From the NCBI GenBank assembly GCA_022266195.1, contig WHVY01000002.1:12911001-12975000 (forward strand): 64,000 nucleotides of DNA, in the 5' to 3' direction. Origin of the DNA: Tetranychus cinnabarinus (lineage: Eukaryota; Arthropoda; Arachnida; Trombidiformes; Tetranychidae). A program made the translations under genes and the position numbers. Positions 44,791-58,315 of the stretch are shown one piece after another (position 1 is the first letter of the stretch; each line of letters begins with the position of its first letter). The notes below the pieces were generated by a model. That model had not been told where the DNA came from and did not search any database. It saw only the letters and a program-made list of their open reading frames with translations.

Positions 44791-47700
44791 ATTTCAATCC
44801 AATATCTTTGCATCTTTTCCCTCATCTTCATCATTCTTCTCATATTGTAAATCTTCTTCTCTCTCTTCCCAACACATTCCAGTTTAAACACATTCTGACC
44901 ACTTCTGTTGGCCAAGTATTTAAAAAGTCAACCAACTTTGACATAAAAACAAAGTTTAGTGGCAATAATTTTGTTTCACTTGAAATTATTTCTTCTTCTG
45001 TCCAAGGTTTGACCTTTTCCCTTGACGGAAACTCAACTAATAACGTTCAAATAAATTAAACAGTAAACCTTTTTATTGGAAAAGGCCAATAGAAACAAAA
45101 TGTTGATTCAACTTCTTTTTTTGCTAGTTTCTGTACAATAACATTAACCAGTATAAAGGGTGAAATGGCTTTCATCAAACATTTTTATTCACCTTTTAAC
45201 GCTTCCGTTATCGTTTATGAATAATAATGATTGACTTTGAAAAAAAAGACTTTACCTTTTTAAAGTTTACTTCCTATTTTTACTCGTTTTTTGTTGTTGA
45301 TGCTCTGTTTAAGTGGGCTTCTTGTGCTGATGGTGAAGAGACGTTTGGCACGAGGCGATTTACAGTTGGCCTGTTGTTGCATTTGTATTCAGCTTAAGAG
45401 AGTTTCTTTTTCTCTCTCTCTTTACATTTTTCTAAGACAAAATGACTTGCCAATGCAAATATCAGTTGGACAAACGGGAAGTAAAGGGTCAATCCTCATT
45501 GACCAGATTATTTGCTTATGTGTCAGGCAGACTTTTTGGTCTCTTGACCGAAAGACCGAAATAATTTTTACCATTGATTGACAAGGAAGAAAGAAATAAA
45601 TGATTATAATAGAACATTTTGTTTCTAAGATTTCCTTCTCCGATAAAGTGGCCAGCTTGTTAACCTTTCCTAGTGTTGATCAATTCAAGACAAATCGACC
45701 ATTTCGCCCAACTGCAGAGACAATTTAACTTCACCTTAAAACCGAAAAAAATCAAACGAAAATTCTTGCAAATTTTCAAATCTTTCAAACTCAATCCAAT
45801 CTCAGCGTCATCTCAATAAAACTTCAACAGTTTCCCAAAAACCAAAGGACAGAATCTCAAAAATTCAGTTTAATCTCTAATCAATCAACTCATCAAATTA
45901 GCATCTAAATTGAGATTCACTAAAATCATGAAAGAAGGTGAAAGGAAGGAAAACTGAATTTCATTGAAAAACAATTCACAAAACAAAAGCGATTTCATTA
46001 TTGGAACAAAAGTTTTTTACGTTTTCAGTCAATTTTAATTTTTAAATTTTCTCAATCTGTTTCACCTTTTAACTCGTTCATGAAGATCGTTCTTGAAATG
46101 AATCTTATTTCCCTCCAATCAATCCAATGAAACATTTCCTCAACTTTCATGTCAATATTAGTCTTAAGCTATTGCTATCATTACACCAGTTGAACGTTTC
46201 TCCCTTCATCACATGTTGATGTTTGATTTTTGATGAAATACTGAAACTTTGAAAATCCATAGTTTAACAATCTTTTCAATTGTTGAAGTAACCTTTTAAT
46301 GATAATCATTTATCAGTTATCATTGTTCATCCCACCAAAGCTCAGTCCATTATCTAAAGTAATGAACCATAAGTATCGATGTAATTGAAATGAATGCATA
46401 AAAAAGAAGCTCACGAAGAGTTTATTTAAAAACGTTTCTCAGGTGCATTTAACATGAAAAGAAGCGGCAAAAGAAGTAAAGAAACTGGAAAAAAAGAGTA
46501 AAGTTACTAAAAGCGTCTTCCTCATCATCCTTTTCCCCCTGTCTTCCTGTTTTAACCTTCACTGAATCACAATTTCATTTATCATCTTCATCATTCACAA
46601 GATAAATTGAGCCATTTTCCCCTTTTCAAGTTAATCTTACAGCTTTTACAGCAAACATTTCAGATTTAAAACACTTCTAATTGAAAGCGATTAATAATTA
46701 TTAAAAATTATGAAACAATATTTAATCGGATTCAGCATTAAAGTGACAAAAATTAGCATAAAATGAACATAATTCAATGAAAAGCCTTTGACTAAACACC
46801 AATATCAACCTTAATTGGTTTACCTTTTGTCATTAAAACATTTCAAAGCTAACTCGATAATTCAATCTGAATAATCAAAATTTTCACCCAAAGTATTTTT
46901 CCAAATATTGTTCAGATTCAATGACAAGTTGAACAACCTTTAAATGAAAACCTTTACCTTTTCTGCTCTTCTTCTGTCTTCCTTAATCAATCAAATTAAT
47001 GTTCACCTTTTTTTGGGTGAAAATGCGTTTGTTTCAAGTTTCATATTCAAAGGTTAACAAATGATAATTGATTAATTGTTGGACAAAAATGTGGTTACTT
47101 TGAGTTGAGGTTAAACTGATTTAGCAAAAGGTTAACAAAACTTGAATCGATTGTGATTCTTATGGTTATTCAAGTCGACAAAAAACACGTACAAATGTTG
47201 TTGATCTTTGGTACGTGTTGACTCGTTTATTTCATTCATTTGCCTGGTTCAATGAATTTTATGTTACAGGTTAAACCGTTTAACGTGTTCAAGAGACAAA
47301 CAAAAAGCGCAATTCACTTTCACCTTTTGATAAATCACCAAATTCATTTGATGAGAGCAAATGATAATTGGTTATTGAGCAAAAGGATGAAAATGACGGT
47401 AAAACTGGATGCTTCAGGAGTGTCAGCTTCACAAGACAAAACAGGTTAAAAACGTAACGACTGTACAAGATTAAATGGATGAGGAAGCAAAGCTGTTTCT
47501 CTCATAGTACATTCACCTTTTCCTGTTGACATTCACCTTGACTTTTACCTTGAATTGTAAGCTTTTGTAGGAAACTTCATTTTTTCAACTTCTTCTTTTT
47601 TTGTTTCAACAATTTTACACTAAAAATTGATTCAAAAATTAGTCAAAATTTCAAAACAAAAGGAGGCTTAAAAATTTTGACAAATTCAATCGAAAATGGA

Positions 47701-50700
47701 AATTGAGAAAAATTTGATTTTTACCTTTTAATTATCACCAGTTAATTAATGGTTAATCTTAATGGCCAAGTTGAATGTATCAATAAATTTGAATGTTTTC
47801 ATGAGAAGTTGATTTTTTCAAGAATCGCTGTTCCTTGTTCAACCTCGACGCTTATTAACCTTTAACCCTTTTCTTAGTTGAATCAAGCCAAAGGCAAAAC
47901 TTGAAAATTGCAATTAAAAGGGTTGAGACTAGAATTTTTTTTGTTTTCTTCTTCGGATAAAATTCCTTCGTTTCTTCACCAAAAATGTTGAGGAAACATT
48001 TACCTTGCGGATTCATTTTCTTGTTGCATGAGAAGGCAACGAAAAGTAAAACGAGTAAAAATTAAATAATTAATAAGATGATTATAATCATTTTCAGCCT
48101 TTTTTTTATTATAAATTCAAGATCGTTCTTGTTGACTCATCTTTACCCTGAAGCTTTGAAACACTTGAACTCCACTTCAACATTTGCAACAGTTAATGAG
48201 CAACAATTTTGGTGATCAACTTGATTCAAGATTTAACCTGAAATCGATAAAAATGTGCGCTCAGATTATTACGTTTTCCCATCAAATAGTTGATGAAGAA
48301 AAAAGAAGGTAAAATTGGTGATAAAAAGAATTTCCGGAAATTCTTTTACTTGAGCAACGGTAAAAGGAATAAAACATTTCTTTCTTTTTACAAGTTTTTC
48401 ATGTTCCAATGTTTACCAATGTAAAGTGTCTATTAATAAATTAAATACAATAAAATTGATTATTCCGTTCAGGTAAAGTGAAGTGTCAGCTTTGTCTTAA
48501 GGGCTAATAAGGTAAAGAGAGAGAGAGAAAAAAGATCTTCCTCTTCCTTGTTTAATCTAACTCACCTCATCATCCTAATTATCATCATTATCATCACTTG
48601 TTTCCTTTCTTTTCCTCTTCTTCTAATCAACCTTGAGATATTGTTTCATCCTTTTCTGCATCCAAACAATCAAATGATGAAGCTTATTAAGATGTAATCA
48701 CAGGTAAGGAAGAAGTGCAAGTTGAAAGACAAAAGAAAATGTAAATTGACTTTAAATATTTCCTTTCATTTACGATCAACACGCGTTTTCATCTCAACCT
48801 TTATCTGGTCTTCTGAGTTGATTCAGAATTTTTTAAAATTCACTTTTCAATTGTTTCTTCTTTACATTCAATGATTAATTTTGTGTTTAGAAAACACTTT
48901 GTGATGCAAAGAGAATTGAAAATTTTCCGATTCACTGAATCTTGCCTTTGAGTTTCATCTTGTCTCTTTGATTGTTCAATGGAAAAATGAGCAAATTTTT
49001 TACCTGAAAACGTGCAAAAAGAAACCAAAAAAAGGAAGATTCTCATTACTTCTTCCTTTTCCTACTTTAATCACAATTGACAGAATTTTTTCTTTTTCTT
49101 CTTCTTCTTACCCTTCAACTCTTTTGTCATTTTTCATCTCAATATTTTCCAATTATCATTTTCGCCCTTTTCATTCTCACTTTACATGATAATCTGTTTC
49201 CTCTATTCAATTGTTGAAAGGTAAAAACAAGAAACCAGGAAAAAAAAAGAAACAAAAAAGGAATCAAATGTTGTAGTTGGTTGACAAAAGTGTAAACTTA
49301 ACGGTCTAACTGTACCTTTGTCCACACTGAATTTAAATTCATTTCCTGAACAAAAAAGTCATGAAAAGAGTTGATCATTTGGTGAACAGATGAAGACATT
49401 TCCACTGATTAAGCCATATTGTAAGCTGAACCCGCTCATCAACAATTAAACTTGAATCGATCACCGAAAAGATCATCTTTTGTTTTCCCTTCTAATCACT
49501 TTTGTCTTTCACTTTTCACTTCTAATTATTACTTGTAAAGGTTAACTTTTTGATTGATGACAAGACTAATGATAATAGTCAGTTTTCATCGACACCAACA
49601 GTTGTTGTCCAGAACCTTTCCTGTTCACATTTCACCCAATACTTCACCTCATAAATTCAAAGGTCCACTCCTTTGAACCATTTTTTTTCTTCTCGTTCTC
49701 TGGTCAAGGTAGGCAAACGGTTAAACCAACCTTGAAAAGTTTCTCTACTCATCACAACTAGATATTATGGGAATGGTCAGTTGATGTTTAATGGTTTCAA
49801 ATTGTAAATTAAGTGAATAAAAGTTGACCATTTAAAAGTCAAACTGAAAGATGATTAGGGAGAGAAGCGAGAAACTTTTCATTTCGTTAACTCTGATTAT
49901 AATACAAATGTAATAATAACAATTCATGGTTCAATAATTGATATCAATGGTTATCATTAACAAGAAAATAATCAAATGTTATATTGACTTTGTAATGGTA
50001 AATGTATAAAAAGAAGAATTTTTTTTTCAATGTTACCTTTGCCCTCAAGCCGTGTCCAGTCTAGTGTATAATATTGCAATGAAAAAAGGTTGACCCTTTC
50101 AATCGATGTTTACATTTTTTTCTTCTTTTCTTTTTTTCTTTCGCTGAAAAGTTTAAATATTTTTTCTTCAGATTTCTTCTTCTTCTTCTCTTTTGCTTAT
50201 ATTCAATGGTCAACGTTTACCTTTGGTTACCTTTGGTCACTTTCACTGAAAATGCTTTTACTTTTCAAACGAACAACAACGATAAAGGTAAAATAAAGAA
50301 ACACATAATTTCTAGCTTTTCTTGTTCTCTAAATTTCTTTTTACTTTCACATTCCATAGACTTTTCTTCTTGACCCTCCCCAATCCATCTTTAGTATTTA
50401 CTCTCCATCATCATCACCGTAATCATCATCATCATCTTATTCTTTACTCACTTTCCTGGATTCTTTTTCCAACTTATATTCTAAATCATAGCTTTGAGCC
50501 ATTGAGAGAGGCCAATGTTAGATATATTTTGCCTTCTCTCGTTTTCCTAGTAAATAACATCTTAGACTTGTATCGGTCATCGACCGAATAAAAAAAACTT
50601 TCCTATTTCCCGAAAAGGTCAGGTCAGGCTATAGTTTTACTCTTGTTTCTTCGTGTTTCCCATGTAAAAAAATTATGATCCTCATAATCATCATCATCTT

Positions 50701-51361
50701 TATCCATAAATGTTTGCCTTTCTGCATCATCATTAGAAATTCACTTTTTTCTCGTTCTTCCCAAACTACCTTTACTTTCACTTCTGCAAAAAACTGATCA
50801 ACAAAAATAGAAGCGATTCCAGGAATCGCTGCAATAAGGTTTGCTAACAATTTGCATCATCATTCACATTTGGAAATAATTGAGTCTAAAAAATAGAAAA
50901 ATATTTATTTAATTTTTAGCTTCCATTTTGCAGAGTCTAGTCTCAATGGTTGGTAGTTTTGATGGGACAAGATGTGAGGATCAAGACAGAGTGAACATAA
51001 ACAATGAGGGTCACAACTGTCACTCTCTTAACCAATTTGAACCATGAAAATAGCATTAAAAGACCAACATTTATCGTGAAGTGCAACTCAATGATTTGCG
51101 ATTTATGATTTACTCTGAAAGAAGATCCAGTCTTTTTGTGATTTTTTTTCATTTCATGGATCACACACTGGAGCTGGTCTTTAGGTTATGGTCTGTTCGT
51201 TTGGGTGTGCTTTTCACCAGACACACTATCTGTGCCTGTTTCAATGGACAAGTGAAGAGTTGGTCAAAATTTTTTTTCTTCCTGATACTTACAGTAAACA
51301 AACTCTTTTCAAACTCGCCCGTTTCAATGCTTTCAATGCTATCAAAAGGTCAACGATATGG

Positions 51362-52205
51362 TAAAAAAAGGGAAAAGGTCACACGACTTATGCATGATTT
51401 ATCCTTGACCTTCCTTGAAGTCGCTAAAAAAGATACAAGCCCATGAAGATATAAACTTGACATTGACATTCAATCAAACTGTGTCCACTAGTATCACTGG
51501 ACAATGGATACTTTTCAAGTCTTGGAAGTGTTTTTTTTCTTTCACTTTTTCGCTAAAAACTAAACATGCCAATGAAAAGTCAAGAGCGAAAGAAAAGAGA
51601 AAAAACAAACTAAAACCACCAAATTTTGTGTTATTTTTATTCATTTAATCAACCATGTGAGTTGTCGTAACAAATGTTTAGTTTAAAATGACCAGAGGAG
51701 AGAATCTGGAGAAAATTGCTGTGAAAAGAAAATGTTTTTTATGCAAAATATAGTCTTGACCATTTGATGATCATGAATTGTTATCGAAAAGATGAAAGTT
51801 TATAAATTAATATACTTTACGATTGTTACAATGTTGCAAAGTTAATAATCATAAATCAATAAACAGATGAACAGAGTTAATCAAATTGAGATGTAAACTG
51901 ATAAGTTAAATTAATGTCATGTTGGATAAAAATGATTTAATCCCATTAGAATCAGGGAAAATCTGCAAAATCACGATAAAGGAATCAAGAAGATGATGAA
52001 AATGAATAAATTTGAATCGTTTAAATAAAGATTATTCAACGTGAAAAGTACCCTCAATGTGCCTTGAATTTGATGGGAAAAGAGTGACTTGTTAGGTTGA
52101 AGGATTTGTTGGCTTCGGCCAAAGGTTGTGTGAAATGTGACGATGCTCAAGATGGTTGTGATGCTATCTTTTCAGGTAAAGATTAAGTAAAGATGAAAAT
52201 GATGA
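51362..52205 (+). repeat. Dispersed duplication, copy 1
   Basis: Homologous to 54461-55402 in the same orientation. Block A (51362-51907) matches 54461-55011 with scattered substitutions and small indels. After a non-matching 95 bp, similarity resumes near 52003 and continues to about 52205. No ORF spans it. Confidence 0.9.
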
Positions 52206-54460
52206 GGAAGAGTAAAACAAAACAAATTGATGCAATAAATCAAGGTAAAATTGAAAAACTTGATTCTGGTTAACAGAGGTTATAATTAAGTGACTCAATG
52301 AGCTTGCAAACCGGAAACAATATAATTCTTGAATTATGAGAATGATGAAGATGATGAAGATGGCAATAAATAATATTCATCTTATCAACCTTTCGTCGTC
52401 AATGTTGAACTCTGTTAGTGGCCATTATTTATTGCACCTCATGTTCAGATCAATCTAATTATCTGGTCACACTTATTCTTGATATGTTCAAATGGTTGAA
52501 AGTGTATCGCTTGATGTTAATCATTGACATCAAACACGACCCAAGAAGCGCAAGAAAAGTGAAACAAAAATCACCTTTAAAAGATGGACACGAATCATGA
52601 TCAATACTGACCAACCAATTTCACCTTATTTTAACCAGCTGGTCAAGGCTAATAAATCTTGCATTTCAACTGTTTTAACCTTTAAAATCAAAAGGAATAT
52701 CTTTTTCTTGTTCTTCTCCACTTTTTTACACACTTTTTTTTCGCTTAAAATTTTAACCAACTGAATCCAATTGAACAAGCTTGACCGATTATCATTAGAT
52801 GTTGCAAAATATTGACCATTTTACATTGTCTAATGTTCACCTTATTGTTGTGGTTGGTTTATTGACCAACAAGAAGAAGAAAAATGTTTCTCAACTAATC
52901 ATGTCAGTTTGTCATGTAATTTATTTGATCCATTAAAGGTTCAATTGTTGGTCAAAGAGTTAACAGATTTTTTGAGCGAAAAACTTTGACCACCATTTTG
53001 CCCTTAACAGCAAATTAGTTGAATAAGATTAATAAATAATAAGAATGAACCTTTAATAAGAGTTTAAAGGGTTGACTCATTGTGACTGGCCATTAGATGA
53101 ACATTAGGTGATCCAATGGCCAGGTTGGACAGTACTTGAACAACAAAAACAACTAAGGTGTGTTCATTATGGAAAATGCAAAAAGAAGAAGAAAAAGTAA
53201 ACTTCCGTCAAAGTTAAAAGGATTGAGTTTGATTCCAGTAACCAACACCATTCATTAGAAGCATCTTCCTCCTCTTAACCCACCCACAGCCACCCTCATC
53301 TAGGTGCGTCCATTAACTTGTATCAATGTCATGTAAACAACGAAAAGAAGAAACAGAAATCGAAACTCTTTTTTCCCCAAATTGTTTACAGTTTTACATT
53401 TTCCATTATTCTTTACCTCTTTTCATTTTTTTCTTCATGCAAAGAATCCAATTGAACAACATGTTGATACATCAATCCTTTCAATGATAAACATAAACTT
53501 CCGATTGTTTGCATTCATCTTAATATTCATTAGCTAATATAATGCAAAAAAACAGAAAGAAAAAGCAAAGTGAATGGACAATGGAAAAGGGTTGGACAAA
53601 TCCTTTTAAAAGGCCCATTGAGTCACAACAAAACTGGTCAATCAAAATTGCATCCATTTAATATTGATGAGGAAAGAAAAGAAGAAAAAAGGCGAAAAAA
53701 TATTAATTTGCTTTTTACCCCGTTGATAAGAAGGATGCCAAGATGGACATTGAAAGGTTGATAATGGATTCAAGGGTTAACCTTGAGACGGGTCAAGAGG
53801 GTCAATAGAGAGAGAGAAAAAAAGATTGATTCAAGAAGAGCGAAAGGAAAGAGAGAAAAGTTATAAAAAAAAGAGATTTCTTATCTTCTTACCTGACACC
53901 CAATCACAATGAAGGTTGAATAAAAAATAATGGTAAAGGTAAAGGTCAAGAGAACGTGTTTTTTGTCCATCGTTTTTTAGTCTCTTCTCTCTTCTTCTTC
54001 TTCTCTTTAGACAACCCTTTTTTATTGATAATCTTCGTCTTCCTTCTGCTTCACATTTATTGGCATTTCCTTTCAGGGTCACTCTTTTTTATGCACCTTT
54101 AATCAAAGACTGACCATTGGTGAGAGAGAATTGCAACTTTCCATCTTCACTACCTTTTGCTGTCCCAATAAAGCCCATAATTTAAAGTTATCAAAGGTAT
54201 TCTTGGAGTGGTAAAAGGAAAATCTCAAGTTTACTCTTTTCTCTCTTCGAATGTGTGTTTTTTACTTTAGCTTCTGGATAAGGCTTTTGACTGTCCACAG
54301 AATGGACAGTAAAAAAAGAAAGAGAGAGTTCAAATGTTACCCTTTTGCTAAAATCAGAGAGAAAAAGTGAATTCTGTTTTTTAGCAATTTTCCTTTTTCT
54401 TTTCTTTTCGTTATTTTTTACCAGTTTTTTACCATTTACAGTGAAAATAAACTAAATGGC

Positions 54461-55402
54461 AAAAAAGGGGAAAAGGTCACACGACTTATGCATGACCTTC
54501 CCTGAAACTGCTAAAAAAGATACAAACCCATGAAACTTGACATTGACATTCAATCAAACTGTGTCCACTAGTATCACTGGACAATGGATACTTTTCAAGT
54601 CTTGAAAGTGTTTTTTTTCTTTCACTTTTTCGCTTAAAACTAAACATGCCAATGAAAAGTCAAGAGCGAGAGAAGAGAAAAAACAAACTAAAACCACCAA
54701 ATTTTGTGTTATTTTTATTCATTTAATCAACCATGTGAGTTGTTGTAACGAATGTTTGGATTAAAATGACCAGAGAAAATCGGCCCAACCCAAGAATCTG
54801 GAGAAAATTGTTGTGAAAAGAAAATGTTTTTATGTAAAATCTGGTGTTGACCATTTGATGATCATGATTTTTCGCACAAAAGATGAAAGTTTATAAATTA
54901 ATATACACTGTACTTTACAATTGTTACAATATTACAAAGTTAATAACCATAAATCAATAAACAGATGAACATGAACAGAGTTAATCAAATTGAGATGTAA
55001 ACTGATAAGTTCTTTCGAGTTAAGAGTAGGGACTTTGAGGTTTGTAGGGGCATAAAAACTGAGCTCATTAGTGCTATTAAAAATTTGCGCTGATCGACAG
55101 TTTTCGAAAAAATCGAGGTCAATGCTGAAACTTCGATTGCCTTCTGTACATTTGTTCGGTGCAAATGGTTGATGAAACATTTTTTCAGGATCTTGAATGA
55201 TTTGATACCTCAATAATTCTTGAATAAATTTGAACCGTCAAAAGAAAGATTAGTCAATGTGCTTTGAATTTGATGGGAAAAGAGTGACTTGTTAGGTTGG
55301 AGGATTTGTTGGCTTCGGCCAAAGGTTGTGTGAAAAGTGACGATGCTCAAGATGTAGTGTTATCTTTTCAGGCAAGGATTAAGTAAAAATGAAGATGAAA
55401 AT
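54461..55402 (+). repeat. Dispersed duplication, copy 2
   Basis: Second copy of 51362-52205, about 3.1 kb away, identity roughly 90 percent by eye in block A. It differs by carrying about 209 bp of unrelated, coding-like sequence at 55012-55220 where copy 1 has 95 bp of other sequence. Confidence 0.9.
55012..55220 (-). other. Exon-like insert in duplication copy 2
   Basis: The segment is open on the minus strand in one frame across its whole length. Its amino-acid composition is like a real protein (a stretch reads FHQPFAPNKCTEGNRSFSID, then DLDFFENC). The frame enters the duplicated, non-coding flank at 55011 and loses that character there. No family recognised. It could be a captured gene fragment or filler DNA from break repair. 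Confidence 0.4.
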
Positions 55403-55504
55403 TTTACATGTACATCGATACCATATCATAACTCATATTGATATTTGCTGATGAAAAAATATCGGTTGATTCGATATATTAGCACATCACTAGGAGAGTG
55501 AAAG

Positions 55505-55686
55505 AAGGGAAAAGGTTTATTTTTGTTTGTTTTATTGGTCATTTTTTAAACTAAAAGGTAAAGTTGTAAAACTTTTTATCAAAAGTTTACATCCCTAAAA
55601 CAAAAAGTTTTGACAAAAAGTTTTACAACTTTACCTTTTAGTTTAAAAAATGACCAATAAAACAAACAAAAATAAACTTTTCCCTT
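55505..55686. repeat. 182-bp near-perfect hairpin
   Basis: Arms of about 84 bp (55505-55588 and 55603-55686) are inverted copies with one indel and a few mismatches around a loop of about 14 bases. It lies 100 bp after duplication copy 2. It could be a fold-back MITE or the source of a hairpin RNA; no target duplication was found. Confidence 0.85.
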
Positions 55687-56449
55687 CCCCTTAAATCAGA
55701 CTCTTTCAGCTTATGTATCATACCTGTTACTGAACCTTTAACTTTTAATATCTTTTCGTATTCAATTGAAGCGCTGTTCCATCAACATTGAAACTTTACT
55801 AGAAATTTAAATGGAATCCTGTTCAACGATGCAGCTCAAGATGCTGAGTTCAATGTAGATCAGAACGAAGATGTTGGTGATAACCAGAGCTTTCCATTTT
55901 CTATGTCACCTTATGTCTATGCATTTATTCATAAAAGATAAACCTAATAGTCCATTGATTTTCAATGGGAACAATTATCAACAAAATTGGTCAAAAAAGG
56001 TGTTTTTTATCAGCACTAAGGTTGATAAAATTGAAAAAAGAACGAGAAAAGAAAGGAAAAGATCGGCATAAAGTTCATGTCTTTTCATTGAAAATATGAG
56101 TTGACTTGATGTAAAATGAAAAGCCCTGGTGAGTCCTGAGAAGCAAAAAACAAACTTTCAACTTTGAAAACCTGATTATTAGTTAAGAGGGCGCTTCAAG
56201 TTGCCCTGATGTTTCATTTCTCTTTCTCTTCTTTCATTTCATCATTAATTTCATTCTCTTTCTCTTTTCTGTCTTTCTTCTTCTCACCCTGAACCGTGAG
56301 CCGGGGCTTGAACAAAAGTTTGGAAGAGCTGTGAAGGTGAGTTTTACTCAGAAGCAAAGTTGATCTTGAAAAGAAATGCTGTTACCATTATCATTCTCAT
56401 CCGTTTATTCATCCATTCATTTTCATCCTCATCTTTTCCAGTTATCTTT

Positions 56450-56824
56450 TTACTAGTAACAACAAATAAACTCATCAGTTTACAATCAGTTCAAGTGATC
56501 ATCAAAACATTTACCAGTAAAACATCATCAGTATACCCACCGAAAACAAACAAAAAACACAAAAATTCATTATTATTTAAACAATAATTTTTGTTCGCAA
56601 AAAAAGTTTCATTTTCACAATTCCATTGGAATAATTGTTGAACTTTATTAACTATTATCATCTTTAAACAGCATCGTAAGTCAACTTTAATCAAGGAATA
56701 ACTATTCGTGTTCATCTCCATTTTCATCAATTCATCTTAATTTATTTACTGATCATCAAAGTGTAAAGTGTTCAAACAAAAAGTTATCTTTAAAACGGAA
56801 ATTACCTTAAGTTAGAATCACAAG
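56450..56824 (+). other. Candidate 5' non-coding first exon
   Basis: AT-rich, C-rich leader-like DNA ends in an optimal splice donor, CACAAG|GTAAGTC, at 56824/56825. TCAGT-type initiator sequences occur near 56470-56490. No coding frame is evident, and the next exon is not identified within the window. The start is approximate. Confidence 0.25.
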
Positions 56825-58266
56825 GTAAGTCAATGTTCAAGTTGAATCAGTATCGAGAGTAAAACAATGTTCAGAATGTCGCTTGGAATGCATTTTCTTT
56901 CGTTCAAAGATCGTTTGTCAAAATTGAGAGAAAAAATTGTCTGAAAAAAATGTTCGAAAATGGAAACGATAAAAAAAGGAAAAGATATTTGATGAAAAGC
57001 AGAGGGAGTTGATCAAGTGCCGTTATTCAGGAAGAAAATGAGGGGAAACAGATTTTCCAAGTTCACGGTCAATGATGAAGAGGAAGAGAAGGAGAAAGAA
57101 GAGAAAGAGAAGATAAGAAAAGAGCTCATTGAACGCAAAGTTACCTTTCTTTTCATCCATTTACCTTGATTCTCCCTCTTTACTGGCTTCCTCGTCTCTT
57201 CAACTCTCACCCGATTCAGTTGAAAGCCTCACTTATCTGAGTGAGTTACTACTCGTTTTCAGAACTTTTTTCAATCTTCTCCTTCTTCTTTCTTTTCCTG
57301 GCCTTTGCCTCACTTGCGAATAATTTTGATAAAGATAATGATGATGAAAACCGGAATGGAAAAGAGAGAGAGAAAAGAATATCAATAGAAAATTGAATGA
57401 ATGAAATTCAATGTAAAGATAAATGTTGACTAAATTTGTGCTATTAATCAATTGGAAGCAAAAAAAGTTCAATAAAAAAGTTATCAATGAAAAATTGAAG
57501 AGCAAAGACAACATTTTGATATTTAAATTGAAATGCCAATGGCAATGAAAAGATTAACACTAATGTTTCAACTTGAACAGCAATTAAACAGTTTATCAAA
57601 CAATCAACTCTAAATGCTTTTCCAAGTTGAAAAGAAGATTTTCTCATTTTTACAATTTCCATGAAAAGATATTTTTGTATCAAATGTTTGCTTTTAATGA
57701 AAATTCTGTGAGGAATTAATCACGCTCCAGTTAACAGTTTTCATCTGATCGCCAGTCAATTGAAATCGTTGAGCATTAAAACACATGAAAGTGAGATAGA
57801 ATGAAATGAAGAGGAAAAACTGGAAAACTCGATTTTCCTATTCTTGTGATTCCCTGAAAATTTTCCTAGTAACAGTTCAACAAGACAACAAAAGATGTTA
57901 CACTTTTCATCAACTTTTCATTTACATTTATATTGAACAATATTATTGCCTTTTTTTATCAAAATTTGACCACAAAGAAGACGAAGAAAAAAATGAAACT
58001 TTGGTGAAACAAGAATCATCTTTGAATCTGTTGCCATTTGCCTAGGTTTCACTCTCGCGCAGAACTATTCTGAGCATGAAAACTATTCCAACCAATCAGA
58101 TTATCGAAGGCAAAAGTACAAAATAATCCCATGAAAGTTATAGAGAGAAAAATAGGATTTCCTATAACTCGACTTTCCTTCGATGGAACCTTTGAATGGA
58201 CAAAAGGGAAACATGTTAAAATTATATTGACCGTTAATACAGTGACTAACCTTAAAAGTTGTTTAC

Positions 58267-58315
58267 CTTCTGCTTGAGGAAAAACGCTTTTAATATCATT
58301 TTTTTGTTGTTCCAT
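58267..58315 (-). other. Candidate first coding exon
   Basis: ATG at 58313-58315 in a favourable context (ACAATGG) opens MEQQKNDIKSVFPQAE, followed by a donor AAG|GTAAAC in phase 1. Continuing the frame into the intron gives hydrophobic sequence without similarity. No partner exon found. Confidence 0.2.

Larger units (their letters stand above)
36198..51361. other. Long gene-poor region
   Basis: No complete gene can be supported. It contains GAA tracts (37944-37978, 43736-43762, 44765-44790), a TGC tract (41177-41195), isolated exon-like segments (39288-39391 plus, 41619-41682 minus) and a short inverted repeat around 47180-47215. Motif AGGTCA/TGACCT is unusually frequent from here to 64000. 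It may be one or more large introns or regulatory DNA of a gene whose exons lie outside. Confidence 0.45.

Noticed and set aside
48000..48035. Minus-strand MQQENESAR followed by GTAAAT
   Set aside because: Poor start context, weak donor and only nine codons; likely chance.
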